A DNA stretch of 64,000 nucleotides from Ophiodon elongatus (GCA_016806645.1 JACSYO010000443.1:310001-374000), one strand, 5' to 3'; positions 1 to 14,944 are shown, counted from the first letter of the stretch. Notes: a model not told the origin generated them from the sequence alone. Numbers and translations are program-made.

Positions 1-2004
1 CAGCCCCTAACTTAATAATGAGGCTGAATTTCCCCTGACGGCCTCCACAGGAAAACAGCCCATGACTCATTCTCCATCCTCCATCAAACCGCCGGGGATC
101 TGTGAGGTGTGCTCGTCACTTTTTTTTAGACTTACCTTTCACCTCGCTCCTGCCCTGTTTAGATATCACTGCGGGGGGTTGGTGATATAAGCCGCACGTA
201 GACGCTGAGCAGGTAGAACAGGCGGAGGTGTTGGGAAACGCTCTTCACACAGCTGGTTAGTAAAAAATAGCAAAAGGAGGAGGGCGATGGCCGATGGCCG
301 ATGCCAGGGCTGCACCATTATGGCCAAGATGACAATCACGGTTATTCTGGTTAATATTGAGATCATTATCAGGATTATTCATCGATTTATAGGTTAAAAA
401 TATGTTTTACTGCACTGCTTTCACTTCCATGTTATGCTACATTCCTGCTGGGAGGTACAAATCTCTGCATTAATATATTCGTATAGTATATAGTGCATTT
501 CCCAGATGCAGAGCGAAATTATACCGAACGTTTTTTAGCCCAAATTAAATCAACAGAGCCCTGCTTTCACTCTCACTCTCACAAGTTTCTCACGGCAGGC
601 ATGACTCAAGAAAAAAGCATCTTGATTCGCCAGCTGGTGGCTGGCTGTTAGTTGAGGAAGCACTTGATTCGATACGCAGTATCCATGTATGTACAGTATG
701 TGTACTTTTTCAAAGTCAACATTGTAGCCGATCCGAATAATATTGGATTCATTGTGCCGCCCTGACCGATGCTGGATACGTTCTCCCTCCCCCGTGAAGA
801 ACCCCTGATGTGTTTCTGTGCCCACTGGGCCGACATGGACTGGTCCTGAGACGAGGCTCTGTGGGTTCGTTGTGTGTCTGCGAAGGCCTCGCAGCTGTCC
901 ATCTGTTTTCCTGCGTATCCAGCTTTCTTTCTTGCTGCTGTGGTCCTTCGGGAAGTGACATTCAGACACACGCACGGGGACACGACTTGGTGCTCCGGGC
1001 GTTCGTTCTGACGGATAGGACTCCCTAAAATGTGGTGGTGTGAGTCTGTGCCTGCACAACCATCAAACCATCAAACCCCACTTCTGGAGCGTCGCACAGA
1101 GAGAGAGGAGAAGGTTACACAGAACAAACAGTGGCCAGTGCCAAAGCCGAGCCAGCCCCCCGCCCCTCCCCCCACCACCATCATTTGCATGGCACCAATG
1201 GGGCCGTAGATAAGGCCACGGGCACATAAGCCCGCCTGGAGCTGCCAGGGGACTTAGCGAGGCACCAGAGAAGGCGCAAGATGGCACTTTGTGGCACGGT
1301 GTCACTTGGAAGCACCGAGGGCAAACGGAGAGGGGAGAAGCGTTGTGTACTGGTGTGTATATTTGGTAGCAGGGTGGGAGCCAACACAGTGGGAAGGGTG
1401 GAAGGTTTTCGGGAGGTTTAACCCCCTCACGGTCCATCTGCCGCAGGCTGGGGAGGCAGGCAGGGCTGGGGAAGGCCACTGAGCCGCACTGTGGAGGATG
1501 AACTGGCAGGATTATGCCAGTGCTGACAAACAAACCTGACTGACTGGAGTGTTTGTCTGGAAGTGGTTTATTTCACGACGCGCGTTAATCTCTTTGTGCG
1601 GCGCTCCGACGGGGCTGAGGACTGAAGATCTCTTTTAAAGCAGCGCTCTCGCTTGCAGACAGCCTGTCGAGGCTTTTCCATGTCGAATTGAAGCAGCAGT
1701 TGATGAGCGAGTCCTTAGAAGTGAAACGAACGTAACACGAGACGCTCCATCGTCTCAGCTGTAGTTCTGAAAGTGCACAAAGTTGTGGATTTCGCCTTTG
1801 AGGTGATCTGTCACTCGCAATCTGTCCTTTTGAAGATCAAAAACCTCGTGCAGGCTTAAAAGGTGGCGGCAAAAAAAAACATTGAGCAGATTCCTTCTGA
1901 ACTTCTTCTGTAGTCGGCTCGTATTCAGCCTGTCGCTCATTTCAGTCGTGAGGACTTGGCCTCCGACTCCTCACACATCCCATTCACATCACATTTCCCC
2001 GCCT

Positions 2005-2050
2005 ACATTTCATAAAGACCCGCCCTACTCTGCCTCTAGTTCTCTGGTAA
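2005..2050. mobile_element. fragment of a dispersed repeat (copy A)
   Basis: Contains AAGACCCGCCCTACTCTGCC, whose reverse complement is present at 31333-31372. Confidence 0.5.
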
Positions 2051-3269
2051 CCTCCTGGCAGAATTAGTTCAGTTTACTGCTAATGAACGGGATCGTCGGA
2101 AGGTCGGTAGCTCAATGACCTCAACTCAGATGTGGATTATTTCATAAGGATGGCAGCCTTCTTGTATATAATTAGTCCTGATTATGGAGGAAAGAATGTC
2201 TATGCGCATTGTCTTTTATAGGTGGAATCAAATTACAGATCTGTTGGAGATTAAAATTGCGATGTGGTAATTGAATTTACTGTTAACCCTCATGTCGATA
2301 CGGCGCACTGATTAACGAGATGAAAACCCCTGGGCCAGACCAACATGACGAGCATCACGACGTTGAGACCTTTGCCCACTAGTGCCAAAAATAGTCCAAA
2401 TTAAGAATGATGCACATACTAATTGTATTTTGGGAATAATTTGACGGGTCGACATCATGCCATGGTTTTCAAATGATGAATTATTAGAAATCATGAACAC
2501 AGCTACTTATGGGAGCTCATTGTCTTTCAGTGGAAAGTACTTAAATACTATAAGAACAGAAAATGTGAAGACATAAAGAGGGCACTTAATGAAGTAGTTC
2601 AGAACAACGCTTGCAGTCTTTAGCTGATGAATAGACTCTACTTTGGTTAAAAACACTCTCATTAGTCCCCGTTATCTTTACAATGAACGTATATAATTAG
2701 AAACACTGGTAACAGGAAACACCCCCCACACACCAGTGTGTTAATAAACCTAGTTATACTTTAAAAGCAGACAGAGCAACGTCATAAAGATGGCGCTGAT
2801 GGAGCCTGATGGAGCCAAGCACGCATGGAGACACCCCAAGCTTTTCTGGAACTTCTCTTCCCTCAGAAGGTCGCCGCGTCCTTTCTACAGCACAGGCGAT
2901 TAACGGTGACTCAGCAAGTTTTAATACATATCACATTCATTCAGAATGCTTTGCGGGTGTCATGCATTTTCATTAAGATTCTCCCACTAGAAGTGTGTGC
3001 ACACCATTTTCTTCCTTCACAATTAGGCACTCAATAACTCATTAGAGACAGTTCTGCTTAGTTACATCTGTAACGGTTCCCACTTATTGTTAATGACACG
3101 TTTGCCGAATGGGTGTTGGACGCATGAGTTCTTTCAAGCTTCAGTGGGTGGAGCTTAACCTCGCGTACGCTCTAGCTGGCAGGTTGCAGTAGTTTGGCAT
3201 TTCTGTCAAACAAACATTGTTGAAGATGAGGAGTTTTTAGAAAATGTGTCACAAGTGTAGGATGAAAAT

Positions 3270-3271
<2 letters not shown>

Positions 3272-3308
<37 letters not shown>
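3272..3308. repeat. (GT)n microsatellite
   Basis: About 18 GT units, uninterrupted. Confidence 0.97.
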
Positions 3309-3310
<2 letters not shown>

Positions 3311-4105
3311 GAGATGTGTTACCTAAACTCATACGGTACGTGTAAGCAGTAAGCCTGTACGTTCCCTTATCCTTCCACACTGTGTTTTCTGCGGCCCGAT
3401 CCTCTCCGGTTTCACACATTAAAAGAGATTCTTTGATCCTGATAACGCGGGCCCACAAAGTCCTGTGCCAGGAGCAAAGGCCAATTCATGTCAGAGGCAT
3501 AAAAGTCAGTCAGCCACAATAGACGTACCGGGCCAGACACCCCTGGGTGGGGGTTTGACATTCAGAGAGACTTGGCCAAGCTCCTGGCGGCTTTTTCTTT
3601 TGAGTGTTTTATAGCTCTGACGTTTTTATTATTCCTGCTACGTCTCCAGCGCCTGGCTTTATGGCTCATGAATATTCACCGCTAACAGGGGAGGGGAGGA
3701 GGTGCTGCTTTCTCTAAGGTGCTTGGGGGCGGAGTCAGAGGCATTTCAAATAAAGCTGACTGGGGTAGAATGCCCCCCCCCCCCCAGACCAAATCCAGCC
3801 CGTTTTTTTTTTTTTTCTTGCTAAGGTCGTTTGGAGGTCGGGCCTTCGAGTGTTGAGATTGCAGCTGCCTCGTGGAATTTGGGGGAATAAACAGGTGAAG
3901 AAGTGATGAAACTCCCAGTCCTCCTCATCCCTCGTGGGAATTTGGTTGTGTTGGCGTGCACATCCTTAAGTCTTTGTATCGGTGGTCCGGCCAACTTTCT
4001 CAACCATCGTAATCCGAGACGCCAGTGTGGGAGAAACAGCTGAGCAGCACTGTCACCACTCGGATCCTCCTTTCCCTTTCTGACTCCTTCACACACTCTC
4101 TCACA

Positions 4106-4108
<3 letters not shown>

Positions 4109-4180
<72 letters not shown>
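4109..4180. repeat. (CA)n microsatellite
   Basis: About 35 CA units with one TATA interruption near 4168. Confidence 0.97.
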
Positions 4181-5768
4181 CTGTCACACTGAGCCCCCTG
4201 TGCACGAAAATGGGTTTCAGGGTTTTATGGATTTGGAGATGGGGAAAGGATTTTGTGGGTTGTGGGGGGCGGGGGGGCAGTTTGGTGTTTGGAAAGAGTT
4301 ATAGTAGGAGAGAAGTGTTGGCTGGTTGGCTCTGATAGAAGAGATGAAGTAAACCCCCACCAGTTCCTCCCTCCGCTGTCCGTGCCCTCTGTCCCTGTTA
4401 TTAACCCCGGCGGTGTGGAGCCATATGGGCTGTGATTGGCGCTCGGCGGTGCATGCGGTCAGACACAGTGGAGAGCAGTCCCACTGGTCTGTACATCTAC
4501 ACACACCGTACCTGCAGGCTGCGGCTAAGTGAGCACTGACCTGCTGTCAGTTTCTGTAGACACCTGTTATTGGGGTGAATGCTGGAGTACGTCAGTGCTG
4601 CTCTAACCAGCAGGTGAATGTCTTTTCTTATAAAGTCCCTCTAATCCCGTGCCATGTTGAAAAGATGCTTTTCCTGGAAGGGACTAAAATCCATGTCTCC
4701 ATGTGATAATGTTGGAGTAAAGCCTTCACCCTCGAGATGAAACGCCTCTCTTCCTATTAGCCAAAAGTGTATAACTATTATTTTTATCTTCAAACCTGCT
4801 CTCAATGAGCTGCTTGTAGCTGTTGGCCCGCTTTGAATGAGCTGATTTTATCTGCTCAGCTGTTACCAGACGGATGATTTTATCTGCTTTTGTCAGTCAC
4901 ATGTTAGGAGAGAGAGCTGACCTGTGCTGCAACCCGACATTTAAACTGAACCTTCAGGGTTATCAGCACCTCATATCTTTTCTTATAATTCTTCTCTGAT
5001 CAGTCCATAGATGGCTTTAATGAGCAGTGCTCACGTTGTTCATCCTATTCGTCCAACTTTATGAACTCTAGCGGGTAAGGAGAGCTCTCTTATTGATGAT
5101 TCATCCCTTTATATATGCATTTAATCACATCAGCGTCATTGCTGCTAACTTTGATTACGATATATTTTTGGATTGGAATCAGTGAGTGGTGTACAAGTAC
5201 ACATCCAGCCCTCCCTGCATCCACAGGAGCATGACCATGTTTCCCCCAGCTGTCCGAAGCACTTTGCCCATCAGACCCATTTGTCAAGAGAGCCAGTGTC
5301 GAGTCTCGTTTCCCTGCTACCTCCTGCACACGCCTGCTTTATTCCAGCTGAGACGTCTCGTGGACACCCGGATGTGTGCGTGCTCATGCTTCATCGTGTC
5401 CGCGCATGAATCAGTTTGTGTGGATTTGCATGCGGCACGCTGAGCCGGGAGGGAGCGCTACAGTAACACCGTCACCGTTTGCTCGATGATGCCTCCGTCT
5501 ACGCTCGTGAGCTCCGAGGTGTGCTCATGCTTCACTAATGGGATAGCAGGTCCCAGCCTCGTGGAGGACAGAGACGGTGGCCGTTCTGGTCCTAAGCGAA
5601 GGATCAGATGGCCGGAGTGAGGCCACGGGCCTCTGGCTTAACCCCCCACCCCTCCACCCCCACCCCCACCCTCCCGTATGATCCGGCCGTCTGCCAGTCA
5701 TTGAGCTGGACCTACCAGCCAAACCCTCCTCCAGAGGATAGCCATGAATTAATTAGACCATACTAAAG

Positions 5769-5870
<102 letters not shown>

Positions 5871-6981
5871 TAAAGGGTCAGTAGGACAAAAGCAGAAGGA
5901 TGAGGGGGGTGGAGGGCGTTGACAACAGGTGGTATGAGGAAGAGCTTTCACCTCCCCCCTTTACGACAGTGCAGCACAAGGGCCACGGGGGCCGTTGAGA
6001 ACAATAAACTTGCTCCAACGGTTGAGTCTCCTCCCCCCCCTCCCCCCCCATCATTATCTGTGAGCTGCTGATCACAGGCCAGACTCACCAGTCCTTCTGT
6101 GCTAAATGACTCCCCTCATTGGTCGTTTCCTTGAGGTTTCTGCCCATGTACTGTCTTCTATGCTCAAACAAGTACGTACAGCAACATTTTAATATGGATG
6201 CACCAGGAATTTTTCAAAGCGACAGTCATTACCCCTACTTGTTGGAATTTATTATTCAACATGAACCCATTTTCATATTTTATGGACAATAAAACTCAAA
6301 GAACGGAAACAATGAATATCTTTTTACATCCACACCATGAATATTTTATGTGTTTTTGTATGCTGTTTTTTTCCGAAGTATCTTGATTAAAACTGTAATT
6401 AATGGGGAGTCATTAGTCATGGTCTTACAGAATGCAAATGACCCCCTGTTTGGGCTCATTGAGGCCAACAATAGCCCTCCGGCCAAACTACACAAGGGGC
6501 TGAGTGGTTGTGGAGTGTTGCCTCAGGGTACGGATTAAGAGAATAAAATGCAAACCAGGAAGTTCAGTTGGAAGCCTTATCAGACACACAGACAATGCGC
6601 AGCAGTTTGTTCTGCTTTTGGGCAGCGTTGGAACTCGCTTATTTGCGCAGGGGCAAAAGTGGGACCAGGATAAACCTTTTTGTCCCAGACTGCTTTGCAT
6701 TTTTGAGCCAGAGCCCTCTGCAGCAGCACCCCCGCTGCACCAATGTAGCGGTCCTCATTGAAATGAATTAGGAGCCTGGTTTATTTTTTTATGTATTGCT
6801 AATGTCGGCCTGAATGCGCCCGTAAGGGGCGTCGTGATGAAAGGCAGCCAGAAAGGCATCGGTGGAGAAAGTAGAACAAAAGTCAACAGTAGTGTGATGA
6901 GATGCAACAGAGAACTAGACTGAACGTAACACAAATAATACACACCACAGCGGAGGCAAATGGCAGACGGTTGAGCAATGG

Positions 6982-7000
6982 GGTGGGGGGGGGGGGGGGG
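6982..7000. repeat. poly-G run
   Basis: A G tract with a single T near its start; G-quadruplex-prone and a likely place for sequencing length error. Confidence 0.8.
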
Positions 7001-8695
7001 CTCGGGAAAAAAATCCATCAATCCATCAAATAACAGGGGAAGCAGGGTACATCTGGGGAGTTTCAGGCGTCGTTAATGACGGACAGGGCAACGCAATCAA
7101 TACGCGGTTCAAACGAATCAGTCGAACGCAATCGGAGCACCAATAATAAAAAAGGGAGAACATTAAAGCAACAGGGGAAGGAGCTGGTTGTCAGTCGTTG
7201 CCGAGCGGGACACTCAGAGGAAGAGTTGCTGGTAAATCACCAAATTGGAAAACTTCCTTAGAAAACCAATTCCAATTGGTGGGACTCGTTCAATTCTAGT
7301 TTTTTTGCCAGCTCATTTAAATTATTGGACAATTTCTTCTGGTGGTTGGATGAGTCACTATATTTTGGTTATATAACTCGCTCCAGGAACTGACTGGTCA
7401 AACCAGACATTGGACAATGGCTCTCATTGGTGTCGCCTTCTTACATGGCCGCCCTCGAGCTAAAACTGTGGCGTCCGGCTTACGATGAACGATATGGATT
7501 CTATCATCTGCGCCTATGAGCCTAAACGTCAGTCGCCCCATCGAGACACATTTTAAGCAATATTTTCAACTCACTTCAACTTTGATGCCGCATCTCGTAA
7601 GCACTTGGTGGGAAATTTATATTTGAGTGGCAGAAAATATCCAAATCAGTGGTGGTGAATGTTAAATTAGCATTATGCAAATTTACATGGTTCCTTTTCT
7701 GCATACGAATAAGGAGCTCATGCTCTTCCCTTGTATGCGGAGGACTACTGTTTGCTGCAATCATGTCAAGAGCATCATCCTGAGCAGTGACGGCATGTTT
7801 AACACGAGCGACTGCTTAATCTTTAATGTCATCCTCCTTGGATGTGCTTTCAGTATGGACCTTAATGTATCCATGTAGTCTCACCTTTCAAGCCCCTGAC
7901 AGGTAACGGTAAAGAGACTGTTTCACATGCAGTCCCTCACCTAGAGCTAACCTTTGGAACTTGCGATCGACAGAAGCACTCACCCGTGCGTATTTGGTAT
8001 GGACGAAGTGATTCAGGTCGCCAGCTCTTTGTGGCGTAAAAGTTATTCCAGGGGGATTTAGGTATATTTGACCTGTCTGCAAATGGTAAATACGAGGGCA
8101 AACAGCTGTGGAAAATGCTTATTGATTTCCACTCGCGTGTATTTGTACAAGATTCATTTCTCCTTAAGTCGCGCCCCCCGACTCTGAGTTATAAAAGGTC
8201 AGCGAATGGGGGCTTAAGTCATTCAAGTGGAGCTAAATGGATTTCTGCTGCAAGATCCATCTGTTTTTGGAGTTTGTTGACAGGGTGGAAAATTGGAACT
8301 GTTGCTCTTCCCTCCCCCAGTCGCACCACCTCCTCCCCCCCTTTTCAGTGCAGGGGTATGAACAGGCCCGGCACCCTGGCAGGGTGAAAAGCGTGCTGGG
8401 CACGAGGCAGGCGACACGGCCCGGCCATCTGCTGCAGCTACGTGAACACGTCCGCGATCGCTTGACAGGGAGGAGTGCGGCATTTGGTTGGGTGGGGGCC
8501 ATAAGCCGCGTTAGCAGACAGGGACAGCTGAGGGGCGGTGGGGGGGGGTGATGGGGGTGAGGGGGGTGAGGGGTCATCTGACACGAGCAGACCGGCTCTC
8601 CTCCAACAGGAAGACGCTGATGTCAGACAGACCACTCACCTTCTTCACCTCTCAGGCACCTCACCGGGAGGGGAAGTGGACAGTGTCGGAGTCAG

Positions 8696-8700
<5 letters not shown>

Positions 8701-8745
<45 letters not shown>
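8701..8745. repeat. (GT)n microsatellite
   Basis: About 22 GT units. Confidence 0.97.
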
Positions 8746-8746
<1 letters not shown>

Positions 8747-11686
8747 AAAAAACACGAGACGCTGCTGAGAAAATTGACAGGACGAACAAGTTGGTGAGAC
8801 GGCAAAGAGAACTGCTCACATACTTACGAGCACCCGTCAGGGTTCTCCTGCTCTTGTTTGGCTTTCAGCCATCCGTCTCCCAGCAAACACGGCTGGCTGG
8901 TTTTTCCACCAATATGAGAACAAACTGTTATCAACTCCAGCATCATCCTGTATTATGTGATCCTGCAATGGAGGGCTGCGGGAATGTGTCCTAACACCTA
9001 GAAATGAGTCAGCATTTTTGCACTTCAGGTTCCCTCGTCTCCAAGTCGACGGGTTTTTGCAATGTGTTTTTGGTTTAGATGCCTGAGATAAACCCGTAAT
9101 TTAACCCTTTGACTGAAACTACGTCAGTAAATTTGGACAAGTAGACAAGTAGCTAAATGAGACTACTCTAGAACACTAGTCCACCTGTAGCTTAGTGGTG
9201 TTCATTTGTGAAGATTATCTTGCTGAACAGAACCTGTGGGTGAAATGAACGTTTGTTTGCCACAGAGATTATTTTCTGCAATAATCCCAAATCCAAAGGA
9301 AAAATCCCATCGGCCTTTTGTGGAGGGAACTAGTGTGATGCTAACTTCCTGGTTGGCCGACAGGATTAAGTCATGCCTGCAGCGCTCTATAAAGGAGCAT
9401 GCAGACTGGGTTAAAAGACCAAAGCAATGGGCTGTGTGTTGTTGCAGGTTGGATTATTCAGTTTGTTCCAGAAAATCCATTGTGAGTACTACCTCCATGA
9501 ATTCAAAGGCTTAAAAGATGCTAAAACGCTGAATGAGACTTTACCAGTGTGTCACGGTCATTTCTCTCTACAGCCTTGTTACAAAGTATTGAACTGCCAA
9601 GACTTGACATTATGTCGCCGCACCTTTTTGTTTGGTAGAGTTTCATTGAACGCGGCACAAATCCCCCTGGTAAATTTCACCTCACATTGTTGGAGAGGAA
9701 TTCTTAAAGGAGCTCATTGCCCCCATCCCACTGGAGGGGTCAATAATTAATGGCTTGCACGTGAGTGTTGGGGGTAGTGGACCCTTTGTCTTCGGGCTCC
9801 TCTGCCCCCCGCCTGTTCTCCTCGAGGTCGAGTTAAGAAGTGTCTCTGGTTTTCCAGATGGGTGAACTACAGTAGCCTTGATTGGGCCAGAGGGTCGGCT
9901 GAGGGCAGATCGGGGCAGGCGGGTTGGGAGGGGGGGGGTTGACGGGGCGAAGGAGGAGGGGGCAGTTGGCCTGACAATGGGCTCAGCAAGTCTCAGCGAC
10001 CCTCTTAGCCTGCCGCTATAGGCCGCACGACGTCGGCCATTACTAGATTAAAGTAATCCTCTTTTCAGGGCCAGACAATTGCTTTATTAGCTGACCACAC
10101 ACAGGAGTCCGACCACCTCGGTAATAGTATTGTTGCCGGGGGGCCCTCGGGGTCCCGGGGTGGGTGTTACTGGTGGAGGCTGCGCAGAAGGGGGAGTGGA
10201 GTTTTGTCACCGTTGTTGCGGCTCTCCTTAGCAATGCCATGCATACGTGACCTCTCCTTGTGTCACCCGACGCACCGGACATTTTTAGTCCATGAGATTC
10301 TTTATTTTCATGGTACACACACACACGCACACACACACTTACAAATATCCACGCGGCCCCCTCCACACCACATATTCCCACATATTGCCTGAATTACAAT
10401 CCGATTAGGTGCGGGTATGGATATGCATGTTTGCAATCCCCCTCCTCTTCCTCCAGCCTTCTTGGCATACGGTCCAGATTTTTTTTTTTCTCTCTGAATC
10501 TCCCCACCGGCTTGTTTTTTGCCAAAAAAAAAAAGAAAAATCCCATCAAAATGCTGTTTCATCTCCTCTCTTCCTCAGTTTCTAAAGGCATGGTGCATTT
10601 CCAACTGAGCAAAAAAAAAAAAATCCTTTCAAAATCCATTCCAAACTGTATGTGTTTTTGCTGGCAGATTGTTCTTTGTCAAAAGGGCATAAGCTGTTTT
10701 TTAAGAGCCTGTCAATCAGGAGTGTTCACCTTCACCTGATAATTTATTCAGCTTTACGAGGAGCGGGGAGCCGCTCGAGCTGAATTAAGTATTGTCAAAC
10801 ATTGTGAATATTTCATGACTAACCAGGGTAATTTGACGAGACGTGCCGTGTTTCTGTCTTTTACACGGCGGTGGCCATGAGACCATGAGGCCATACATTC
10901 GCTCCGGGTTGCATCTCTGCACGATCCCTGAAGGATAAATGCCACCGTCAGTTCACGAGGAGACTCGGGCGGGGCAAGTTCACAACATCTACGTCTAGGG
11001 AATTTATGATACCAATCCAGGAATAATCTTCAGTGCCTTGCTTTTATCATCACCTTTTGGACTGAAATCCTCCACCTTGCGAAAAGAGAAGCCGGTAAAT
11101 ACACAGCTTCATTAAGTTGATAGATTGGACATGGACTGAACATGGAACAACCCACTCACCTTGACTGGACTCCGTCCCTCACGTCTCTCCGCCTCAGAGG
11201 TCGCGAGCCTTCGCTGTTCTTCATCAGTACCCATTAGGAGGCTAAGGGGAGGAGGAGATAAATCCTCAGCACGGCCTTTTCATAATGTGATATCATTGAT
11301 CCACGCCGGGAAATTGTTCTTTTTTTTCCCTTCTCCCTTTCTCCTCGCTACAGGAGGTCAGAAGGCGGGGTCAGTCGGAGTAGGGAACAAATCATTGCAT
11401 TGCCTCGAGGACGCTTGAGCAGGCTGGATGCTTGTGGCCATAACTGGGCTCTCTGCTTGAAGGACGTCTCTCTTACCCGTGGTCGGCCCGATGAGATCGT
11501 TTTACTTTCCTGGAGGAAAACCTTGAGCCACAGTGTTACTTTAATTCCCAGAGAATTACAGAGTCCATACTCTGCTGGCTTTGGTCTGCAGGTTGTCAGG
11601 GGGTCGGGGGGAGTCATGTGTATCCCATCAGGAATTGCAGAGATGAAACGCACAGATGAAAAAAATTGGCACAAAGACACATGAAC

Positions 11687-11717
11687 ACACACACACGCGC
11701 ACACACACACACACACA
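11687..11717. repeat. (CA)n microsatellite with CG interruption
   Basis: CA run containing cgcgca. Confidence 0.95.
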
Positions 11718-12436
11718 GGGCCAACATGGCATGCCAGAGGAGGTTTGCGGTGGATTAACCTCAAGGTTGCCGGGTGGGTGAGCACAGCAACCGGCTCACA
11801 ATTGGGATGGGAACCTGCCGCTGAGCCCCACGTAGGTGAACCCTCCCCATGCCGGGAGATTGGAAGGATTTACATGCAAATTGTTTGTGTGTGTGCCTGT
11901 GCACATACCTTCTGTAATAGCAGGTTAATGGGGGAGGGGGGGCTGGGGTCCGGGGGCCGGGTAGGGGCTTCGGTGCGAGAAGATTCTTCCCGCCAATAGT
12001 ATTGTAATCGACCTTGACTTGAATTCTGGCTGTTTAAATCCAGCGGGCTTGGCATGCCTCCGGCTGGTCCTGCTCTCTTTTGAGTGTGTGCATGCGCGCA
12101 CGTCAGTGGGCGTGCACGTGTGACAGGGGGAAGGAAAGGAGAGGGGTGGAGATCCAACAGGATGGATGGGAGGTCAGCCAAGGCCTTTAAAACCTCCCCA
12201 CACGCATATGCAAAAAGTACAGCGTGAGGCTCGTTGCTTGAAAAGTCATTAATCATTTCAAAAGTAGCAATGATATTTCATCTTTAATTATCTGTTACTT
12301 TATCAGCGTCTTGGCGGAACTACCTGGACGAACCAGATGAACCTGCACACAGTACTTCATAGGATGACCAAAGCTGTGTCATGGAGAAGTAAAGGAAATA
12401 CAGCTATACGGCTATTTTTATCATAGTTGTGTGAGT

Positions 12437-12660
12437 TTCCCAAAGCTCAAGACGACGTCCTCAAATGTCTTGTATTGTCCACAACTCAAAGTTCATCACT
12501 TTACGGTCTTAGAGGAGTAAAAAAACTATTCACATTAAAGAAGCTGGAATCAGAGAATTTTGACTTTGACTTCAAAAGATTCAGAAATGATCTAAATAAT
12601 TTGGAATTCATTGTAATAAACTAATCGATTACTCTTCGCAGCTCTGAAACACAAGTTTTC
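12437..12660 (+). mobile_element. teleost dispersed repeat (copy 1)
   Basis: Contains gacgtcctcaaatgtcttgt, attgtccacaactcaaagtt and aagaagctggaatcagagaa, typical wording of a widespread teleost nonautonomous repeat that ends in attaatcgatta-like text. A diverged copy lies at 16365-16690. Confidence 0.55.
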
Positions 12661-12887
12661 TTTCTATTTTTCTCTTTTATGTACAAGGGCAAAGTAATCA
12701 AATATTTTTACCCGGAGAACATCTTGGTTGCAGCCCAGAATCCACAGGAATTCTGTTTTTATTGAACAATTCTCCAGAACGTGATGTAGAGCCAAATACT
12801 CAGCCAAGGCAGGCAGTAATGTGCCCTTTGGGTGGCTGGATTTATGCCTGAGGCAAAGAGTAACAGGAGTGCAGCTGTATACACTTA

Positions 12888-12963
12888 GTATATATATATA
12901 TACATACATTTATATATATATATGGTTATTTATATGGTTCTATTATATATATCTATATATAGA
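12888..12963. repeat. AT-rich palindromic tract
   Basis: Repeated TATATA blocks separated by catacattta and ggttattta; can fold into cruciforms. Confidence 0.8.
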
Positions 12964-13415
12964 GAGTTGGGTGATGGATTTCAAGCATTAAAGCAAAACT
13001 AGTCTTTGAAAGTATACGTGACTTTCCAGAAACATGAACTGTTAGCTGTCAGGGCAGCGGTAGGGCTGCTGCTACTGTCAGCTGCAGTTATTACTTATTT
13101 TACTCATCGCTTTCAGGCAAAGGTGGAATCCTGAATTGAAGCATCCCTCAGCTCCTCTTCATCAGGCAGTCCCGGTCTGCTCTCCCGAACCCGGAGGCAG
13201 CACAGGGGCACCTGCGTCCCCAGCACATGTACCCAGCGAGACTCCCCAGCTCCCCGGTCCCTTCTACAGGACTTACATAACGTCACCCGTGTGAAGCATG
13301 AGCCAGCTTAAACATCTAATCTTATTGTCACATGACGGCAGCTCCGCGCTAACGGGGCGCTGATCGTCCTCAACCTCGGCTCTCTAGCTCGTATCGTGGG
13401 CCGTGTGCTACGTTA

Positions 13416-13416
<1 letters not shown>

Positions 13417-13456
<40 letters not shown>
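13417..13456. repeat. (CA)n microsatellite
   Basis: About 20 CA units. Confidence 0.97.
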
Positions 13457-13459
<3 letters not shown>

Positions 13460-13679
13460 CAACCCCCCATGAGCACCCCTCCAGTGTCTGTGTGGCTGAT
13501 AATGAGAGCCTCCTGTGCTGTCCCACCGCTACATGTGGGGCCCACGGTCATATTGGCTCCAGACTACACCACTGCCAAGTATTAGCCCCCCCAACCCCCC
13601 CGACAACCACCACCCGCTCCTCATCCACCCCCCCGCCCCCCCCCATTTTCCAACACGTCTGGGTGTGACAAGACACTGT

Positions 13680-14010
13680 GGAGGGGCCAGGGCCGGGCAT
13701 TAATGAGCGCTTAAAAAGCCATGAAACGTCACACTTTGACTGATAACCTCATCTATTTTTTTCCCTCGGCAGCGGGGGGGCCGGGTGGGTGACGGCGGCG
13801 GCGCCTCATATTTTATCACCTAATTCAATTTCGGGCAGTATTTTACATAACGTGGCTACGGCGATAACACATAAACAGTATCGGAACATGACACGAATAT
13901 GAATTGCACGCCGTTGTCTTGGCCTCGCCTGCTGATTGCGCCGTAAGAGGAGGTTTATATGTGCCAATAACAGGTTTATAATCTGCATCTGATGCGGAGA
14001 CTTGTGGGTT
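13680..14010. promoter_or_regulatory. robo3: repeat-free stretch, candidate conserved noncoding element
   Basis: About 330 bp free of simple repeats in a repeat-dense intron, with ATTAATGAG near 13699 and several short palindromes. A candidate for cross-species alignment only. Confidence 0.15.
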
Positions 14011-14546
14011 TCATTCCGGTGTTATCTGAGCGCCGTGGCTAGTAATTGGTTTTCCTGGGGGCCTCCACGTAGAGTTCATTTGCACTGCAGAGATTTTCTA
14101 TCAACGTCTGGCCAAGACCAGTTTGGTAAACATTCCTCGATCAAACTGATGGAGAACTGTTTTGTTTTCATTTCAAGGCCTGATCGCTCTCTAATAATCA
14201 CAGAAAAAAGGCGATTTTCCTCAGCCTTCATCGACCTGTAGGGCCCCGTGAACGGACATCATTTTTCATGCTCCTGTCGTCGTGAGCAGCTGCTTCTCCA
14301 CCATCAGCCCTGGTTTTGGTGGCAGCATGGGTGGGAGGGTCTCTGGGTGAGGGTGCCAGGGGATTGGATGGGTGGATGGATGGATGGATGGGGTCGGGCC
14401 GGCTTTTGTGACTGCTAAACGGACTCAGCTGACGGGACTAAGCAGCAGTGACGGCGGCCCTAAATGGCCACGCCGGCGGACACGCTGAGGGACAAAGGAA
14501 AAAGGAGGGAGTACATTTGAAGGGAGAAATGCATCAGACATTGATG

Positions 14547-14548
<2 letters not shown>

Positions 14549-14610
<62 letters not shown>
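14549..14610. repeat. (GT)n microsatellite
   Basis: About 31 GT units. Confidence 0.97.
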
Positions 14611-14612
<2 letters not shown>

Positions 14613-14869
14613 GGTGGTGGAGGTGACCCTCCTGGACTCGTGGAAGGAGTAATTGAAATGCCCCGTCGATGTGATTCCTTCTCATTTGGCTTTGGGGCCG
14701 GCTCAATCTCGCCGTCGGCCACATGAGCATTTCCAGAGAGCTAAACCATGTTAGGTCATTTACTCAAGGCCGCACAATACTCTGAGCCAAATGACAGCGC
14801 CATGAGGAAAAAAGGACATTACAGGTCAGCTGTCAGAGAAAATGTTGATAATGAAATGGTAAGGGCTCC

Positions 14870-14870
<1 letters not shown>

Positions 14871-14942
<72 letters not shown>
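14871..14942. repeat. (GT)n microsatellite
   Basis: About 35 GT units, 260 bp downstream of the previous one and 250 bp before a CA run on the same strand. Confidence 0.97.

Positions 14943-14944
<2 letters not shown>

Noticed and set aside
550..1533. Minus-strand frames of 169 and 156 codons at the left end
   Set aside because: No domain or family likeness and overlapping frames of similar length in other phases; chance open frames in intron sequence.
12437..12624. 65-codon frame starting MCEFPKAQDD
   Set aside because: It is the usual spurious frame inside a dispersed teleost repeat.
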